DNA of 64,000 bases, from positions 62,001-126,000 of the forward strand of contig NZ_CP028472.1 of assembly GCF_003047105.1 (NCBI RefSeq). The letters are read 5' to 3'. The position numbers and the translations under genes were made by a program. Shown piece by piece: positions 1 through 8,112 of this stretch (the stretch's first letter is position 1; every line of letters starts with the position of its first letter). The notes beneath the pieces are model-generated. The model had not been told where the DNA came from and ran no database searches. It saw only the letters and a list, made by a program, of their open reading frames with translations. The DNA comes from Celeribacter baekdonensis. Its GTDB lineage: Bacteria; Pseudomonadota; Alphaproteobacteria; Rhodobacterales; Rhodobacteraceae.

Positions 1-1219
1 ATTCAGTGCGCTTACGCTCATCATATGTGTCGATCTTATCAATCTGGGCGTCGTAGAGGTCTCTCCCGGTGGTTAGAAGATCAAGAATTTCCCGCTGACC
101 CGCGATGAATTGCTTCTCATAGGTCTGCAAAACCTTTTTTGCCTCGACGAGCTGAACATCTCTGGATTGTTCACTCCGGCGCAACAGGCTGAGACGTTCA
201 AGCGCGCTGCTTGCTGTGTTCATGAGTTGCCGCTCTTGCCCTTTTAGCGATGCTTTTGCGCCCTCTACAGCCAATTGCGCGGATTGTATTTTCCGCTGGC
301 CGAAACCGCGCGAATTTAGATCGACGCCGGCAGATATCCCAATCGCCGTCTGTGTATCCCCACCATTGAGGTCCATACGTCCCTGGGCCTGAAGATTGAT
401 CGTGGGGAAACGTTGTGCCTTCGCAACCTGAACCGCAGCTTCTGCCTCAGCAACTGCTGCGCGCGACGCGATGTAACCGGGTGCGATCCGGATCGCGGCA
501 CTGATCTTGTCTGCTGAGCCATAATGCTCCGAAAACAATAGCGACGGCGGAAGTTGCACTGCATCAACCTTTTGGCCAATCAAAAATTCAAGCTGCGCCA
601 ACGCAATTTGGCGGTTTGCCATAAGCTGGGACATCTGCTCGTCGGCCCGCGAAATTTCCAATCTCGCCCGTGCCACTTCGCTGTTGTCGCTCACCCCTGC
701 CGCAGCTCGGTCCTGCGTTTGACCGGCCAGGCGGCGCGCAAACGTCATATAGTCCTTCGTATAGGAAATTTTGCGATCCATCACCTCGACATCAAGGAAG
801 AAGCCCGCGATTTCAAAGCTCAGATCTTCAACCGCCATTTTCAGATCCGAAACGGCCTGCACCCGAACCTGAGACGCCTCGGCAATCTGGCTGCGGGTGC
901 GGCCCCAATCAAACAGAACTTGCGTTACGCTCAACGTGACACCGGGCCCGTCACTGTCTGTTGTGCTGCTGTCTCCTGACAGGCTGATCGAGGGGAAATA
1001 GGCATCTCTGGCCGCTTGAATATCAACGGTTCGGGCTGCAACTTTCTGGCGCAACGCTTCGACACTTGGATCACTTGCCGTTGCGATCAGAACGGCTTCC
1101 TGAATCGACATTTGTGCATGTGCGGGTGCCGACAGGCCAAAAATAAGAGGTGAAAGCCATAGCAAGGTTTTCAGAGAGCGTGCAAGAAATGCGCCCATTT
1201 TTTTGACATACTTTGGCAT
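1..1219 (-). CDS. TolC family outer membrane protein (partial, C-terminus beyond window)
   Basis: Translating the minus strand from the ATG at 1219 gives an open frame that runs off the left edge (about 406 residues seen). It opens with a signal peptide (basic residues, then a Leu-rich core ending near SAPAHAQ), followed by TolC-type alpha-helical repeats: an ALRQ/AARTVDIQAARDAYFP segment near residues 55-75, a VLFDWGR motif, and long Ala/Gln/Glu-rich coiled-coil stretches. In the family this forms the outer-membrane duct of type I secretion or RND efflux. The ATG overlaps the stop of the upstream gene (TAATG), implying translational coupling. A second in-frame ATG lies seven codons downstream. 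Context with two secreted-looking proteins favours type I secretion, but the ABC and membrane-fusion partners are not in view. Confidence 0.85.
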   Translation of the reverse strand, partial: MPKYVKKMGAFLARSLKTLLWLSPLIFGLSAPAHAQMSIQEAVLIATASDPSVEALRQKVAARTVDIQAARDAYFPSISLSGDSSTTDSDGPGVTLSVTQVLFDWGRTRSQIAEASQVRVQAVSDLKMAVEDLSFEIAGFFLDVEVMDRKISYTKDYMTFARRLAGQTQDRAAAGVSDNSEVARARLEISRADEQMSQLMANRQIALAQLEFLIGQKVDAVQLPPSLLFSEHYGSADKISAAIRIAPGYIASRAAVAEAEAAVQVAKAQRFPTINLQAQGRMDLNGGDTQTAIGISAGVDLNSRGFGQRKIQSAQLAVEGAKASLKGQERQLMNTASSALERLSLLRRSEQSRDVQLVEAKKVLQTYEKQFIAGQREILDLLTTGRDLYDAQIDKIDTYDERKRTE

Positions 1220-1854
1220 TACAGCAGCTCCCCAACATCCAGACCAGCAAGTAAACCTTGCCCGTCTGACAGGATCATATCGAAGGAGTGTGTTGTGACA
1301 TCCTCTGAGGCTGTCGAAAAAATACCTTCATTCTCAGTCATTTCCACAGCTACAGCTTGATCAGGCACTGCCAGATCAACGCTCCCATCATGAGGGCCCT
1401 CTCCCTCTTGGATCATGGCAAAGAGCATGCCTGCGGCCCCTATGCCATAGCCCGTGATGACAAGGGGGTCGAACGCATCGCTGCTGTCATGGACAAGGCC
1501 CATGCCCGCTTCGCCTGCGTCATCAGCTGGCACATTGTGCGCGACTTCAACAGGAGAGTCGTCGAATGCCATGTCGGCTTCAGGCACCATCAGACCCGTC
1601 ACAACTGGAACACCTGTTTCGTCGACAAACAGGCTGTAGTCGCCATCAGGTCCTATCACAAAGAAGTTTTCGACCAATAGCTCGGAGCCATCGGCCAAGG
1701 CGACATGCAAATTGGCGCCAAGTTTTTCAAAACCCGAGATCTCCGCCTGATCCTGCATCAATGTCAATCGGCCCGGCATCGTCAACACAAGACTCGGCGT
1801 CGTCGTCGGGGCCACGCTGCCATCACTGGCCTGAAAGAGGACAGATACAGTCAT
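1219..1854 (-). CDS. BapA-prefix-like acidic protein, 211 aa
   Basis: A 211-residue very acidic protein without an obvious signal peptide. Residues 25-75 (LTMPGRLTLMQDQAEI, then LADGSELLVENFFV with G-P-D-G following) resemble the short beta-rich prefix domain found at the N-terminus of BapA/LapF-type biofilm adhesins, where it precedes secreted repeats. The middle and C-terminal parts are Asp/Glu/Gly rich, with one hydrophobic patch (VITGYGIGAAGMLFAMI, about residues 131-147) that could insert in a membrane. The gene lies immediately upstream of tolC with a stop/start overlap. I infer a stand-alone accessory of a type I secreted surface system; the prefix-domain assignment is by eye and moderate. 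Confidence 0.6.
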   Translation of the reverse strand: MTVSVLFQASDGSVAPTTTPSLVLTMPGRLTLMQDQAEISGFEKLGANLHVALADGSELLVENFFVIGPDGDYSLFVDETGVPVVTGLMVPEADMAFDDSPVEVAHNVPADDAGEAGMGLVHDSSDAFDPLVITGYGIGAAGMLFAMIQEGEGPHDGSVDLAVPDQAVAVEMTENEGIFSTASEDVTTHSFDMILSDGQGLLAGLDVGELL

Positions 1855-1861
1855 TCTTGTG

Positions 1862-2159
1862 AACTCAAGTTGTGAGCGGCAAAAATATGCTCAGACCCTA
1901 CACTGCGAAAGCATGGCCCCAAAATCACTTTAAACATCTTAAGGAGCCACCTTCTCCCACAAAGACCTTTAGACACCCCATCCCCCTTATAAAATCCACC
2001 ATAATGACTTCATCATGTCCTTTTGATCAAGGCAACCGCCAACAGCTACCCATAAGAACTACATGAAAGAAATTGCCCAGTAAAAGGCATATGACAGAAT
2101 ATTCATTTATTCAAAATGAATATCAAGGCAAAGGATGTAATTATGTGACTAGGTCACAC
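1862..2159. other. AT-rich intergenic region between two minus-strand genes
   Basis: No gene supported. The segment is clearly more AT-rich than its neighbours. It holds a perfect inverted repeat at 2100-2122 (9-base arms TATTCATTT/AAATGAATA, 5-base spacer) and a second short palindrome at 2145-2157 (GTGAC-TAG-GTCAC) just past the stop codon of the repeat-protein gene. Either could terminate that gene or be an operator for the downstream 211-residue gene and tolC. Confidence 0.5.
2100..2122. promoter_or_regulatory. Perfect 9-bp-arm inverted repeat, AT-rich
   Basis: Arms TATTCATTT and AAATGAATA are separated by ATTCA. There is no GC-rich stem or U-run typical of an intrinsic terminator, so a protein-binding operator upstream of the 211-residue gene/tolC pair is more likely. 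Function is inferred. Confidence 0.4.
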
Positions 2160-3812
2160 TTAAACTTGGTCATTTTGGTCAAAGAAAAGATCATCAAGCA
2201 GAGGCGTATCAGAGTTCACAACATCCGAAATACCCCCGAAAACGCCATCCGAATCGCCAAGAAGCCCGCCGACATCGGCAACACCACTCAACAAATCCTG
2301 ACCTTCACCCTCAAGTAGAACGTCAAATGCGTCTCCGCCAGCCAGCACATCACTGCTCGGGGGACCAAGAATTTCGCTCAACAGAGAGTCAACATCACCG
2401 TCTGAAACGGCATCAGCCACACCACCGAGCAAACCTTGATCCACGAAAGAGCCGGTCAGGCTATCTTCGGCCGCAAGGCCAGCAAACAAATCATCGAAAC
2501 CTCCAACGTCGCCTTGTGCGACATCGAAGCCTAGCACATCGGCCTCGCCGAGAAGATTTGACATAAGGTCGTCTACATTTCCAGACGACAGGCCTTCTAT
2601 AAGCTCAGACACCGTATCTGACGCCTCACCCAGCGGAACATCGAAATCCATCAGAGACTCGATGTATCCTTCATCAGGCGCAGCATATTCCTCAACAGGC
2701 ACTGCCGTAGGTGCGCTCAGATTCTCAACATGCGCACCACCAAGGCCGAGCAGCCCACCAAGAAGACCGCCATCCCCCAACACATCTCCAAGGAGGCCAT
2801 CAGACCCGACTAGATCGCCAACCACAGGGATGTCGCCGACAATCTCCTCGACAAGACCGCCTTCTCCAAGCAGGTCATCCACAACGCCAGAAACAAGTCC
2901 ATCCTCGCCAAGCAGGTCGTCAACCACACCCACTCCAAGGATTGGGTCCAGCAAACCATCCAAAAGACCACCATCCCCGAGCAGCGGATCAAGGAGGTCT
3001 CCCAAAAGGCCATCCTCTCCAATCAAATCGGACAGGAGGCCGTCTTCTCCCAGAACGATTTCGACCACGCCATCCAAAAGACTCTCAAGAACCTCGAGAT
3101 CCAGAACGCCGCCTTCGCCGATCAACCCGTCAAGAAGATCATCAATCAGCCCCTCATCCCCGAGAAGCCCGTCCAGCAACCCACCTTCCCCAAACAGCGC
3201 GTCGAGAAGATCGTCTATAAGGCCATCCTCCCCAAGCACGGGATCGAGAACAGACCCGACCAAACCCTCTGTGTTAGACCCAATGAAATCAATAGTCTGC
3301 GAGCCCCCCTCCTCTCCTCCGAGAAGCGCAGCGTCGTCTTTGGCATCGTCCTGGGACAACATTTGTGTCACTGCGTCAGCAGCGGTGCCCGCATTTGCGA
3401 TGCCTGCTGTTCGGCCCGCCGCCGCCACGGCAGCAGAAGGCGAAAACTCTGGTTCCACACCCAAGTCCTCAACCGCATCGTCCTCTATGAGCGTAGCAGG
3501 AGAATCTATGACTGCATTCTCCGCAGTCACATCCTCCCCGTTCACATCATCATGCGTCACCGGCGCTTGGGTCGGCTCAGAACTCTCATCAGTCGGTTCG
3601 ACGGCCACATCTTCTGCAGATGAGGCCCACAATCTGTTGGCCACACCGCCTTGCAGCGCCAGCCCCATGCCAATCGCACTCGCGGCAACGCCGCTCAGGC
3701 CAGACTTGGAGCTTAGACGATCCGGTTCAGCCATGTGCATGGAAAGAGGCAAAACATTTGCCAATTCCTTACGCTCTACCGTTTCATTTTGACTTTTTTT
3801 CGCCGACACCTG
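2160..3812 (-). CDS. Leu/Gly/Asp-repeat protein, putative secreted surface protein
   Basis: About 550 residues. I chose the GTG at 3812 because GGAG lies 10 bases upstream; a longer reading from TTG at 3833 lacks a well-spaced ribosome site. The N-terminus is charged, then a hydrophobic stretch (GLSGVAASAIGMGLALQGG) precedes an acidic Ala/Glu/Val-rich region. The centre (roughly residues 185-355, DNA 2745-3257) is a degenerate tandem array of about 10-residue units built on LLGEDGLLDDLL/LLGDGGLL. The C-terminal third is acidic, with DxLL-type echoes, and ends in DDLFFDQNDQV. Composition (almost no Cys, low Lys/Arg, abundant Asp/Leu/Gly) and position upstream of the BapA-prefix protein and tolC suggest a type I secretion substrate or surface adhesin. 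No enzyme domain is recognised. Confidence 0.7.
   Translation of the reverse strand, partial: QVSAKKSQNETVERKELANVLPLSMHMAEPDRLSSKSGLSGVAASAIGMGLALQGGVANRLWASSAEDVAVEPTDESSEPTQAPVTHDDVNGEDVTAENAVIDSPATLIEDDAVEDLGVEPEFSPSAAVAAAGRTAGIANAGTAADAVTQMLSQDDAKDDAALLGGEEGGSQTIDFIGSNTEGLVGSVLDPVLGEDGLIDDLLDALFGEGGLLDGLLGDEGLIDDLLDGLIGEGGVLDLEVLESLLDGVVEIVLGEDGLLSDLIGEDGLLGDLLDPLLGDGGLLDGLLDPILGVGVVDDLLGEDGLVSGVVDDLLGEGGLVEEIVGDIPVVGDLVGSDGLLGDVLGDGGLLGGLLGLGGAHVENLSAPTAVPVEEYAAPDEGYIESLMDFDVPLGEASDTVSELIEGLSSGNVDDLMSNLLGEADVLGFDVAQGDVGGFDDLFAGLAAEDSLTGSFVDQGLLGGVADAVSDGDVDSLLSEILGPPSSDVLAGGDAFDVLLEGEGQDLLSGVADVGGLLGDSDGVFGGISDVVNSDTPLLDDLFFDQNDQV
2745..3257 (-). repeat. In-gene degenerate tandem repeats coding Leu/Gly/Asp units
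   Basis: The coding strand repeats a roughly 30-base unit translating to L-L-G-(E/D)-(D/G)-G-L-(L/I/V)-(D/S/G)-(D/G)-L-(L/I/V), some 14-16 times with variable linkers. The repeat lies wholly inside one reading frame, and substitutions keep leucines and glycines, so it is selected at protein level. Confidence 0.8.
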
Positions 3813-3833
3813 CGCCGCACTCCAATTCAACAA

Positions 3834-4189
3834 AACTCTTCAGCGCGAACACGAGCAAAATCCACCTCACCGCAAGGTTAAGATATCTACTTCCGCTCGG
3901 TAAAGCAATTCTGTCGCATCTATATGCGCGCAGATTCGCCCAACGCTTAGCCCGATCTACCTACTTATAGTCTTAAGATATAAATTAGGCAATATTTGGT
4001 ATATATAACCCATACTGACGACATTCTTGCAGAAATTTTTCAAGCATGCTCATATATTTTTAGAGCACCGCACCCCCGAACGTGTAATGTTAGCGCTCCA
4101 AATTATGCTGAAAATGACATAGATCAAATCGGACGGATGGAAAGTGGCCTTTTTTCACTTCAAACACTTGGCGATCAAGCACACCAAAA
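3834..4189. other. Intergenic region upstream of repeat-protein gene
   Basis: No gene supported. The segment 3955-4080 is markedly AT-rich (runs such as TATATATAACC near 4000) and probably carries the promoter of the minus-strand repeat-protein gene. Nothing else was recognised. Confidence 0.4.
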
Positions 4190-4475
4190 ATTCTGTCGCA
4201 AATTTTACTGGAAGTTGAATAAGAGTTTCCACTGAACACAACTACCCATCTAGGGTCACGAACCGCGTGAAAGGCGACACGCCATTCAGCCCGAACTGTC
4301 CCTTGCGAGTCATGTGCGGCTTCGATCCCTGCTCGTGTTGGGGCAGCTGAATAGATGGCCTTGAATCCGAGCATTGGCCGAGTAGTTTTCCTGAGGAAAC
4401 CATGGTCCTGCTCAACATTATTGTTGAGGTATTGGGATCGAATGCCGCTGATTGACTTGTTGTGATATGCGCATG
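4190..4475 (-). pseudogene. IS6-family transposase C-terminal remnant with one IS end
   Basis: Minus-strand translation shows RSQYLNNNVEQDHGFLRK, then RPMLGFKAIYSAA and AGIEAAH, which matches the C-terminal part of IS6/IS26-type DDE transposases. In that family the motif reads KYLNN-(V/I)-(I/V)-EQDH and RPMLGFKSF, and the E is the last catalytic acid. The N-terminal two thirds are gone. The relic terminates at an IS-end-like sequence (ATTCTGTCGCAAA, 4190-4202) closely related to the IS6 ends at 31604 and 44341. It abuts ccdA directly, so the breakpoint lies just before 4490. Confidence 0.75.
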
Positions 4476-4491
4476 ATCGTGAGGTAAGCCG

Positions 4492-4728
4492 ATGCAAGCA
4501 CAACCCACCCCCAAAAAGCCAACCAACCTGAGTTTGGATCAGGGCCTTTTGTCTGAGGCCCGCTCCTTTGGTGTGAACCTTTCGCAGGCGGCAGAAGCAG
4601 GTTTGCGCCGGGCGGTGAAGGATGCAAAAGCCGCCGCATGGCAGCGCGAGAACGCCAAGGCGCTTGCAGCATCCAATGCTTGGGTTGAGCAACATGGTTT
4701 GCCCCTAGAAAAATACCGACCCTTCTGA
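4492..4728 (+). CDS. ccdA: CcdA-family antitoxin
   Basis: A 78-residue protein with the typical CcdA layout: an N-terminal ribbon-helix-helix DNA-binding half (NLSLDQGLLSEARSFGVNLS, about residues 12-31) and a C-terminal toxin-binding tail with the family pattern WQRENAKALAASNAWVEQHG ending P-L-x-K-Y-R. Its stop overlaps the start of ccdB (TGATGG), standard for this toxin-antitoxin pair. CcdA neutralises CcdB and with it represses the operon in characterised systems. The gene begins right after an IS6 relic, so its native promoter may have been altered. Confidence 0.9.
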   Translation: MQAQPTPKKPTNLSLDQGLLSEARSFGVNLSQAAEAGLRRAVKDAKAAAWQRENAKALAASNAWVEQHGLPLEKYRPF

Positions 4729-5027
4729 TGGCGCGGTTTGATGTGCATGCGAGTCCCGACGGTGCGGGCTATCTGCTCGATGTGCAGGCCGATCTTCTGG
4801 AGAGCCTGAATACGCGCATTATGGTGCCGCTGATGCCGATCAGTGTAGCACCATCGCCAGCCAAACGCCTCAATCCAGTGTTTAATATCCAAACTGAACC
4901 CTATGTGATGGTGACGCAGTTCTTGTCAGCGGTGCCAGTGGTGATTCTGAAAATGCCGGTTACCAGCCTTGCGCAGCACGACATGGAGATCACAGCGGCG
5001 CTCGATCTGTTGACCATTGGGGTTTGA
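4728..5027 (+). CDS. ccdB: CcdB-family toxin
   Basis: A 99-residue protein aligning by eye along the whole of CcdB: RFDVHASPDGAGYLLDVQADLLE at the start, RIMVPLMP (family R-x-V-I-P-L), then LNPVF, and a last helix ending ALDLLTIGV. CcdB poisons DNA gyrase and stabilises plasmids by post-segregational killing. In the F-plasmid protein the final Trp-Gly-Ile is needed for killing; here the end reads Ile-Gly-Val, so the tryptophan is absent. Toxicity on gyrase is therefore not assured from sequence. It forms an overlapping operon with ccdA. Confidence 0.88.
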   Translation: MARFDVHASPDGAGYLLDVQADLLESLNTRIMVPLMPISVAPSPAKRLNPVFNIQTEPYVMVTQFLSAVPVVILKMPVTSLAQHDMEITAALDLLTIGV

Positions 5028-5276
5028 ACGCCGCATTCTTTTTTCGCGGCCAATCCCTTACATCTTCCCACAACATCCCGCTGCAGGCTATGACTGGCGC
5101 AGGGCCTTGCGCCTCCAAAACCTGATGCTAGAGGTGGTTCTGGGAAACTGAACCGCTGAGATACGAGGTGATCACGAAATAGATCTTCTGGTTCCGCTCG
5201 GAGAGGAAGAACGGCTCGGTCACAACGAGGAAAGCTTGTCGGCCCGCGTATGCGCCGACCCGGTTTTTGTACCGCA

Positions 5277-6323
5277 TTAGGCCTCTTTCCGCCAATAACC
5301 CGAGAAATAGCTCTGCTCTGGCCCAATCCCAATCGTATCCCGAAAATGTTTGCGGGCGCGCTGAACCTGGGATTTTTCCGCCCCGCACCACAGGAACGGC
5401 ATCGACTCCATCGGGGCGTCGCCATAGAGCGCAAAGAGCGTCTCCACAGGGCCAAGATCCGCGCCACGTATGAGCCATGTCACCGTAATGCCTTTAGGCT
5501 TTACGAGGTCCTGAATATCTTCCGCTCCGCCGACTTCGATATACGCATGCCCGATCACCTCCGGTGCGGCCAGCGCCAAAATACGCCGGATCGCGGGCAA
5601 TGCGGTTTCGTCACCGACCAGGGTCAGGCTCTGGGCTGTTGGCATCTGCCCACCCCCCGGCCCCGTCATGCCGATCGTATCACCGACCTGTGCCCCACGT
5701 GCCCATTCGGTGATCCGACCGCCATCATGGATAAACACATCAAAGGCAAAAAGCCCTGTTTCCACATCAATCGACACAAAGGTGTACACCGGATTGTGGA
5801 GCTGATCCTCGCCGGTCGGAAATCGGGTGCGGCCCGTCGCGTCGAGCGCCGGCCAAACCGGGGTGCGCCCCTGCGGCGGCAACAACAAACGAAAATGCAT
5901 CGCACCATCGGAGAAATGCGCCATGTTGTCGGCCTTAAGCGTCACGCGATAAAAATGCGGGAAGGGCTGCGTCACCTCCACCACTTCAGCCAGACGGAAA
6001 TTGGCGGGCGGACCTTGATCCGGCAAGATACCCGACCATTCGAATTGCGTTAAAAGCTCAGGGTCGGCGTGATCGACAATATGGAGAATTTGATCACGCA
6101 GCATGAACAATGTTTTGGCATCTTTGGCTGCAAGGGTGATTCTGATCGCACCCTCCTCGCCTGCAATTTCGAACTGCCCCCGATCCGTTGCTCCACTCAT
6201 CCACGCTTCATTGCGCTTTACCTCATATCCGTGCTCGGACAATTGCAGGGCGATTTTCTCAAAACGGGGCGCGGCAAAGGTGCTAGCGGCAAGGCCACTG
6301 CAGGTTGCAAATGTGTCGGTCAT
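5277..6323 (-). CDS. Siderophore-interacting protein (FAD-dependent ferric-siderophore reductase)
   Basis: 348 residues. The N-terminal about 95 residues resemble the DUF2218-type domain often fused to these proteins, followed by a flavin-binding beta-barrel (VTLKADNMAHFSDGAMHFRLL, then NPVYTFVSIDVETGLFAFDVF and TEWA, about residues 140-230) and a C-terminal NAD(P)H-binding part (TLVGDETALPAIRRIL, and FLWCGAEKSQV near 310). This is the YqjH/ViuB-like architecture: cytoplasmic release of iron from imported ferric siderophore by reduction. It is the last gene of the uptake operon, overlapping the ATPase gene by four bases. N-terminal domain assignment is less certain than the reductase core. 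Confidence 0.9.
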   Translation of the reverse strand: MTDTFATCSGLAASTFAAPRFEKIALQLSEHGYEVKRNEAWMSGATDRGQFEIAGEEGAIRITLAAKDAKTLFMLRDQILHIVDHADPELLTQFEWSGILPDQGPPANFRLAEVVEVTQPFPHFYRVTLKADNMAHFSDGAMHFRLLLPPQGRTPVWPALDATGRTRFPTGEDQLHNPVYTFVSIDVETGLFAFDVFIHDGGRITEWARGAQVGDTIGMTGPGGGQMPTAQSLTLVGDETALPAIRRILALAAPEVIGHAYIEVGGAEDIQDLVKPKGITVTWLIRGADLGPVETLFALYGDAPMESMPFLWCGAEKSQVQRARKHFRDTIGIGPEQSYFSGYWRKEA

Positions 6324-7108
6324 GTGTGCTCCTGTCTCTGTGGAAAAGGCGCGACTTGGTGAATCGCAACGGGAAGGTTTCGAATATTTTCAACGATGAT
6401 ATCGAGGTCAAACACCTGTTTGAGCATCGGGCGTGTGACGATGTCTTTCGGCGTGCCGATGGCGTGCAAACGGCCGTTTTTCAAGGCGACAATGCGATCG
6501 GCATAGGCGGCGGCGAAATTGATGTCATGGATCACGATCACAAAACTTTTGCCCTGATCGCGGGCCGTCTCGCGCAGCCGTTCCATCATCTGGCGGGCGT
6601 GTTTCATGTCCAGATTGTTCAATGGCTCATCGAGCAAAACATAATCCGTGTCCTGTGCCAAAACCATGGCGACATAGGCGCGTTGACGTTGGCCGCCCGA
6701 GAGTTCATCGAGGAATCGCGCCCGCAGCGGGATCAGTGCCATCGCCTCAAGCGCGGCATAGATAAGGCGGTGATCCTCAGCGGTGGGGCGGCCTTTATGA
6801 TGAGGATAGCGGCCAAAACCCACGAGGTCTTCGACGGTCAGACGCGCAGAAACGCTATTGTCTTGGCGTAGGATAGACAGGCGTTTGGCCAGTGCCTGCG
6901 TCGGCGTTGTCGACACATCCACGCCATCAAAAAAGATTGCGCCGGTTTGCAATTTATTCAGCCGCGCCATGAGCGATAAAAGAGTGGATTTGCCTGCGCC
7001 GTTTGGCCCGATCAAGGCGGTGATCCCACCCTTTGGCAAGGTGAATGTCACATCGGTGAGGATCGGGAGGCCCGAAATCTGATGGCTGACATCGGAGATT
7101 TGAATCAT
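6320..7108 (-). CDS. Iron-siderophore ABC transporter ATP-binding protein
   Basis: 262 residues with Walker A GPNGAGKST at residues 34-42, a Q-loop followed by the signature LSGGQRQR, Walker B YVLLDEP and a switch histidine (VIHDINFAAAYADR). The sequence is of the FecE/FepC/VctC type that energises import of ferric siderophores across the inner membrane. Four-base overlaps with both the upstream permease and the downstream reductase show a tightly coupled operon. Confidence 0.93.
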   Translation of the reverse strand: MIQISDVSHQISGLPILTDVTFTLPKGGITALIGPNGAGKSTLLSLMARLNKLQTGAIFFDGVDVSTTPTQALAKRLSILRQDNSVSARLTVEDLVGFGRYPHHKGRPTAEDHRLIYAALEAMALIPLRARFLDELSGGQRQRAYVAMVLAQDTDYVLLDEPLNNLDMKHARQMMERLRETARDQGKSFVIVIHDINFAAAYADRIVALKNGRLHAIGTPKDIVTRPMLKQVFDLDIIVENIRNLPVAIHQVAPFPQRQEHT

Positions 7109-8112
7109 CGTTGCGCGCCTTTGAACAAGAGGGTGAGAAAAACGAGCCCGCCAAGCAAATCAATGACCACGGAGAGCGTGCCTTTGAAACCGAGCACATG
7201 TTCAAAAACCGCCTGACCGCCCACAAGGGTGATCACTGCAACAAGGGTCGCGGCGACCCATGTCTGTCCGAACCGCGCACCGGGCAAAAGACGATAGGCG
7301 AGATGGGTGACCAGCAGGCCAAAGAACGTGACTGGCCCGACAAGCGCGGTCGAGACCGAGACCAATAGGCCAATCATCGCGAAGGTGATCAACATGACCC
7401 GCCGATAAGCTAGCCCAAGATTTATGGCGGTGTCCCGGCCCAGTGCCAGCACGTCAAATTGGTGCCGTAGCGCCCACAGAACTGGCAATGTGAACGCACA
7501 AAGCACGAGTGTGATCCACACAAGATCAATATTGACCGTGTTGAACTGCGCAAAGCTTGCGCCTTGAACGACGACGAAGTCATTGGGGTCGATCATCCGA
7601 GAGATGAAACTGGACAGGCTGCGAAACAGCGTGCCGAAAATGATCCCGACCAAGACCAGAAGATGCAAATCGCGTGCCTGTGCGGAAAAAAGCCACAGGA
7701 ACAGCCCGGTGGAAAACACCATCATCAAGATCACTTCGAGGGAAAATTTGAAGACTGGTTCAAGATTTTGTGTCGCCATGGCCCCTAAGAAAAAGACCAA
7801 CCCCGCCTGAAGCATCAGATAAAGCGCGTCAAATCCCATAATGGCGGGGGTGAGAATTTGATTACGCGTGGCGACATGGAAGAGCTGGGTGGAGGTGGCG
7901 ATGGCATAGGCCACAAGCACAAGGGCCACGAGTTTCCCGGCCCGAAACGGAAGCGCAAATCCCCAAGCGCCATGCGGCACACCCAGAGTGAGGAAAAGCC
8001 CGAGCGCCACCAGAGACAGCGCGCCGAGGATCAACAAGCGTGCGAGCGCGCGATCCATTGGAACCTGACCCGTTGGAGGGAGGGACATCTGTGCAAACCT
8101 ATCGGACGGCAT
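7105..8112 (-). CDS. Iron-siderophore ABC transporter permease (second subunit)
   Basis: 335 residues of FecCD/BtuC-type permease: about nine or ten hydrophobic helices, a basic cytoplasmic loop followed by LGRDTAINLGLAYRRVMLITF, and the family stretch GPVTFFGLLVTHLAYRLL-G just before the last helices. It is homologous to VctG/YclO-like permeases. It overlaps the preceding permease gene by 14 bases and the ATPase gene by four. With its partner it forms the membrane channel of the importer. Confidence 0.92.
   Translation of the reverse strand: MPSDRFAQMSLPPTGQVPMDRALARLLILGALSLVALGLFLTLGVPHGAWGFALPFRAGKLVALVLVAYAIATSTQLFHVATRNQILTPAIMGFDALYLMLQAGLVFFLGAMATQNLEPVFKFSLEVILMMVFSTGLFLWLFSAQARDLHLLVLVGIIFGTLFRSLSSFISRMIDPNDFVVVQGASFAQFNTVNIDLVWITLVLCAFTLPVLWALRHQFDVLALGRDTAINLGLAYRRVMLITFAMIGLLVSVSTALVGPVTFFGLLVTHLAYRLLPGARFGQTWVAATLVAVITLVGGQAVFEHVLGFKGTLSVVIDLLGGLVFLTLLFKGAQR

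Noticed and set aside
2745..3257. Regularly repeated DNA considered as a CRISPR-like or minisatellite array
   Set aside because: Units are degenerate at DNA level but conserved as Leu/Gly codons in one frame, have no unique spacers and no cas genes are near; it is a coding repeat.
2662..3792. Long plus-strand open frame (376 aa, Ser/Pro/Arg-rich)
   Set aside because: It is the antisense shadow of the Leu/Gly/Asp repeat gene; low-complexity composition arises from the repeat and there is no ribosome site or family similarity.
4090..4695. 201-aa minus-strand frame overlapping ccdA
   Set aside because: Only its middle part (IS6 transposase remnant) is homologous; the N-terminal part is antisense to ccdA and not coding.
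5029..5048. GCCGC/GCGGC hairpin after ccdB as a terminator
   Set aside because: The stem is only five pairs and the T-run lies in the loop rather than after the stem.
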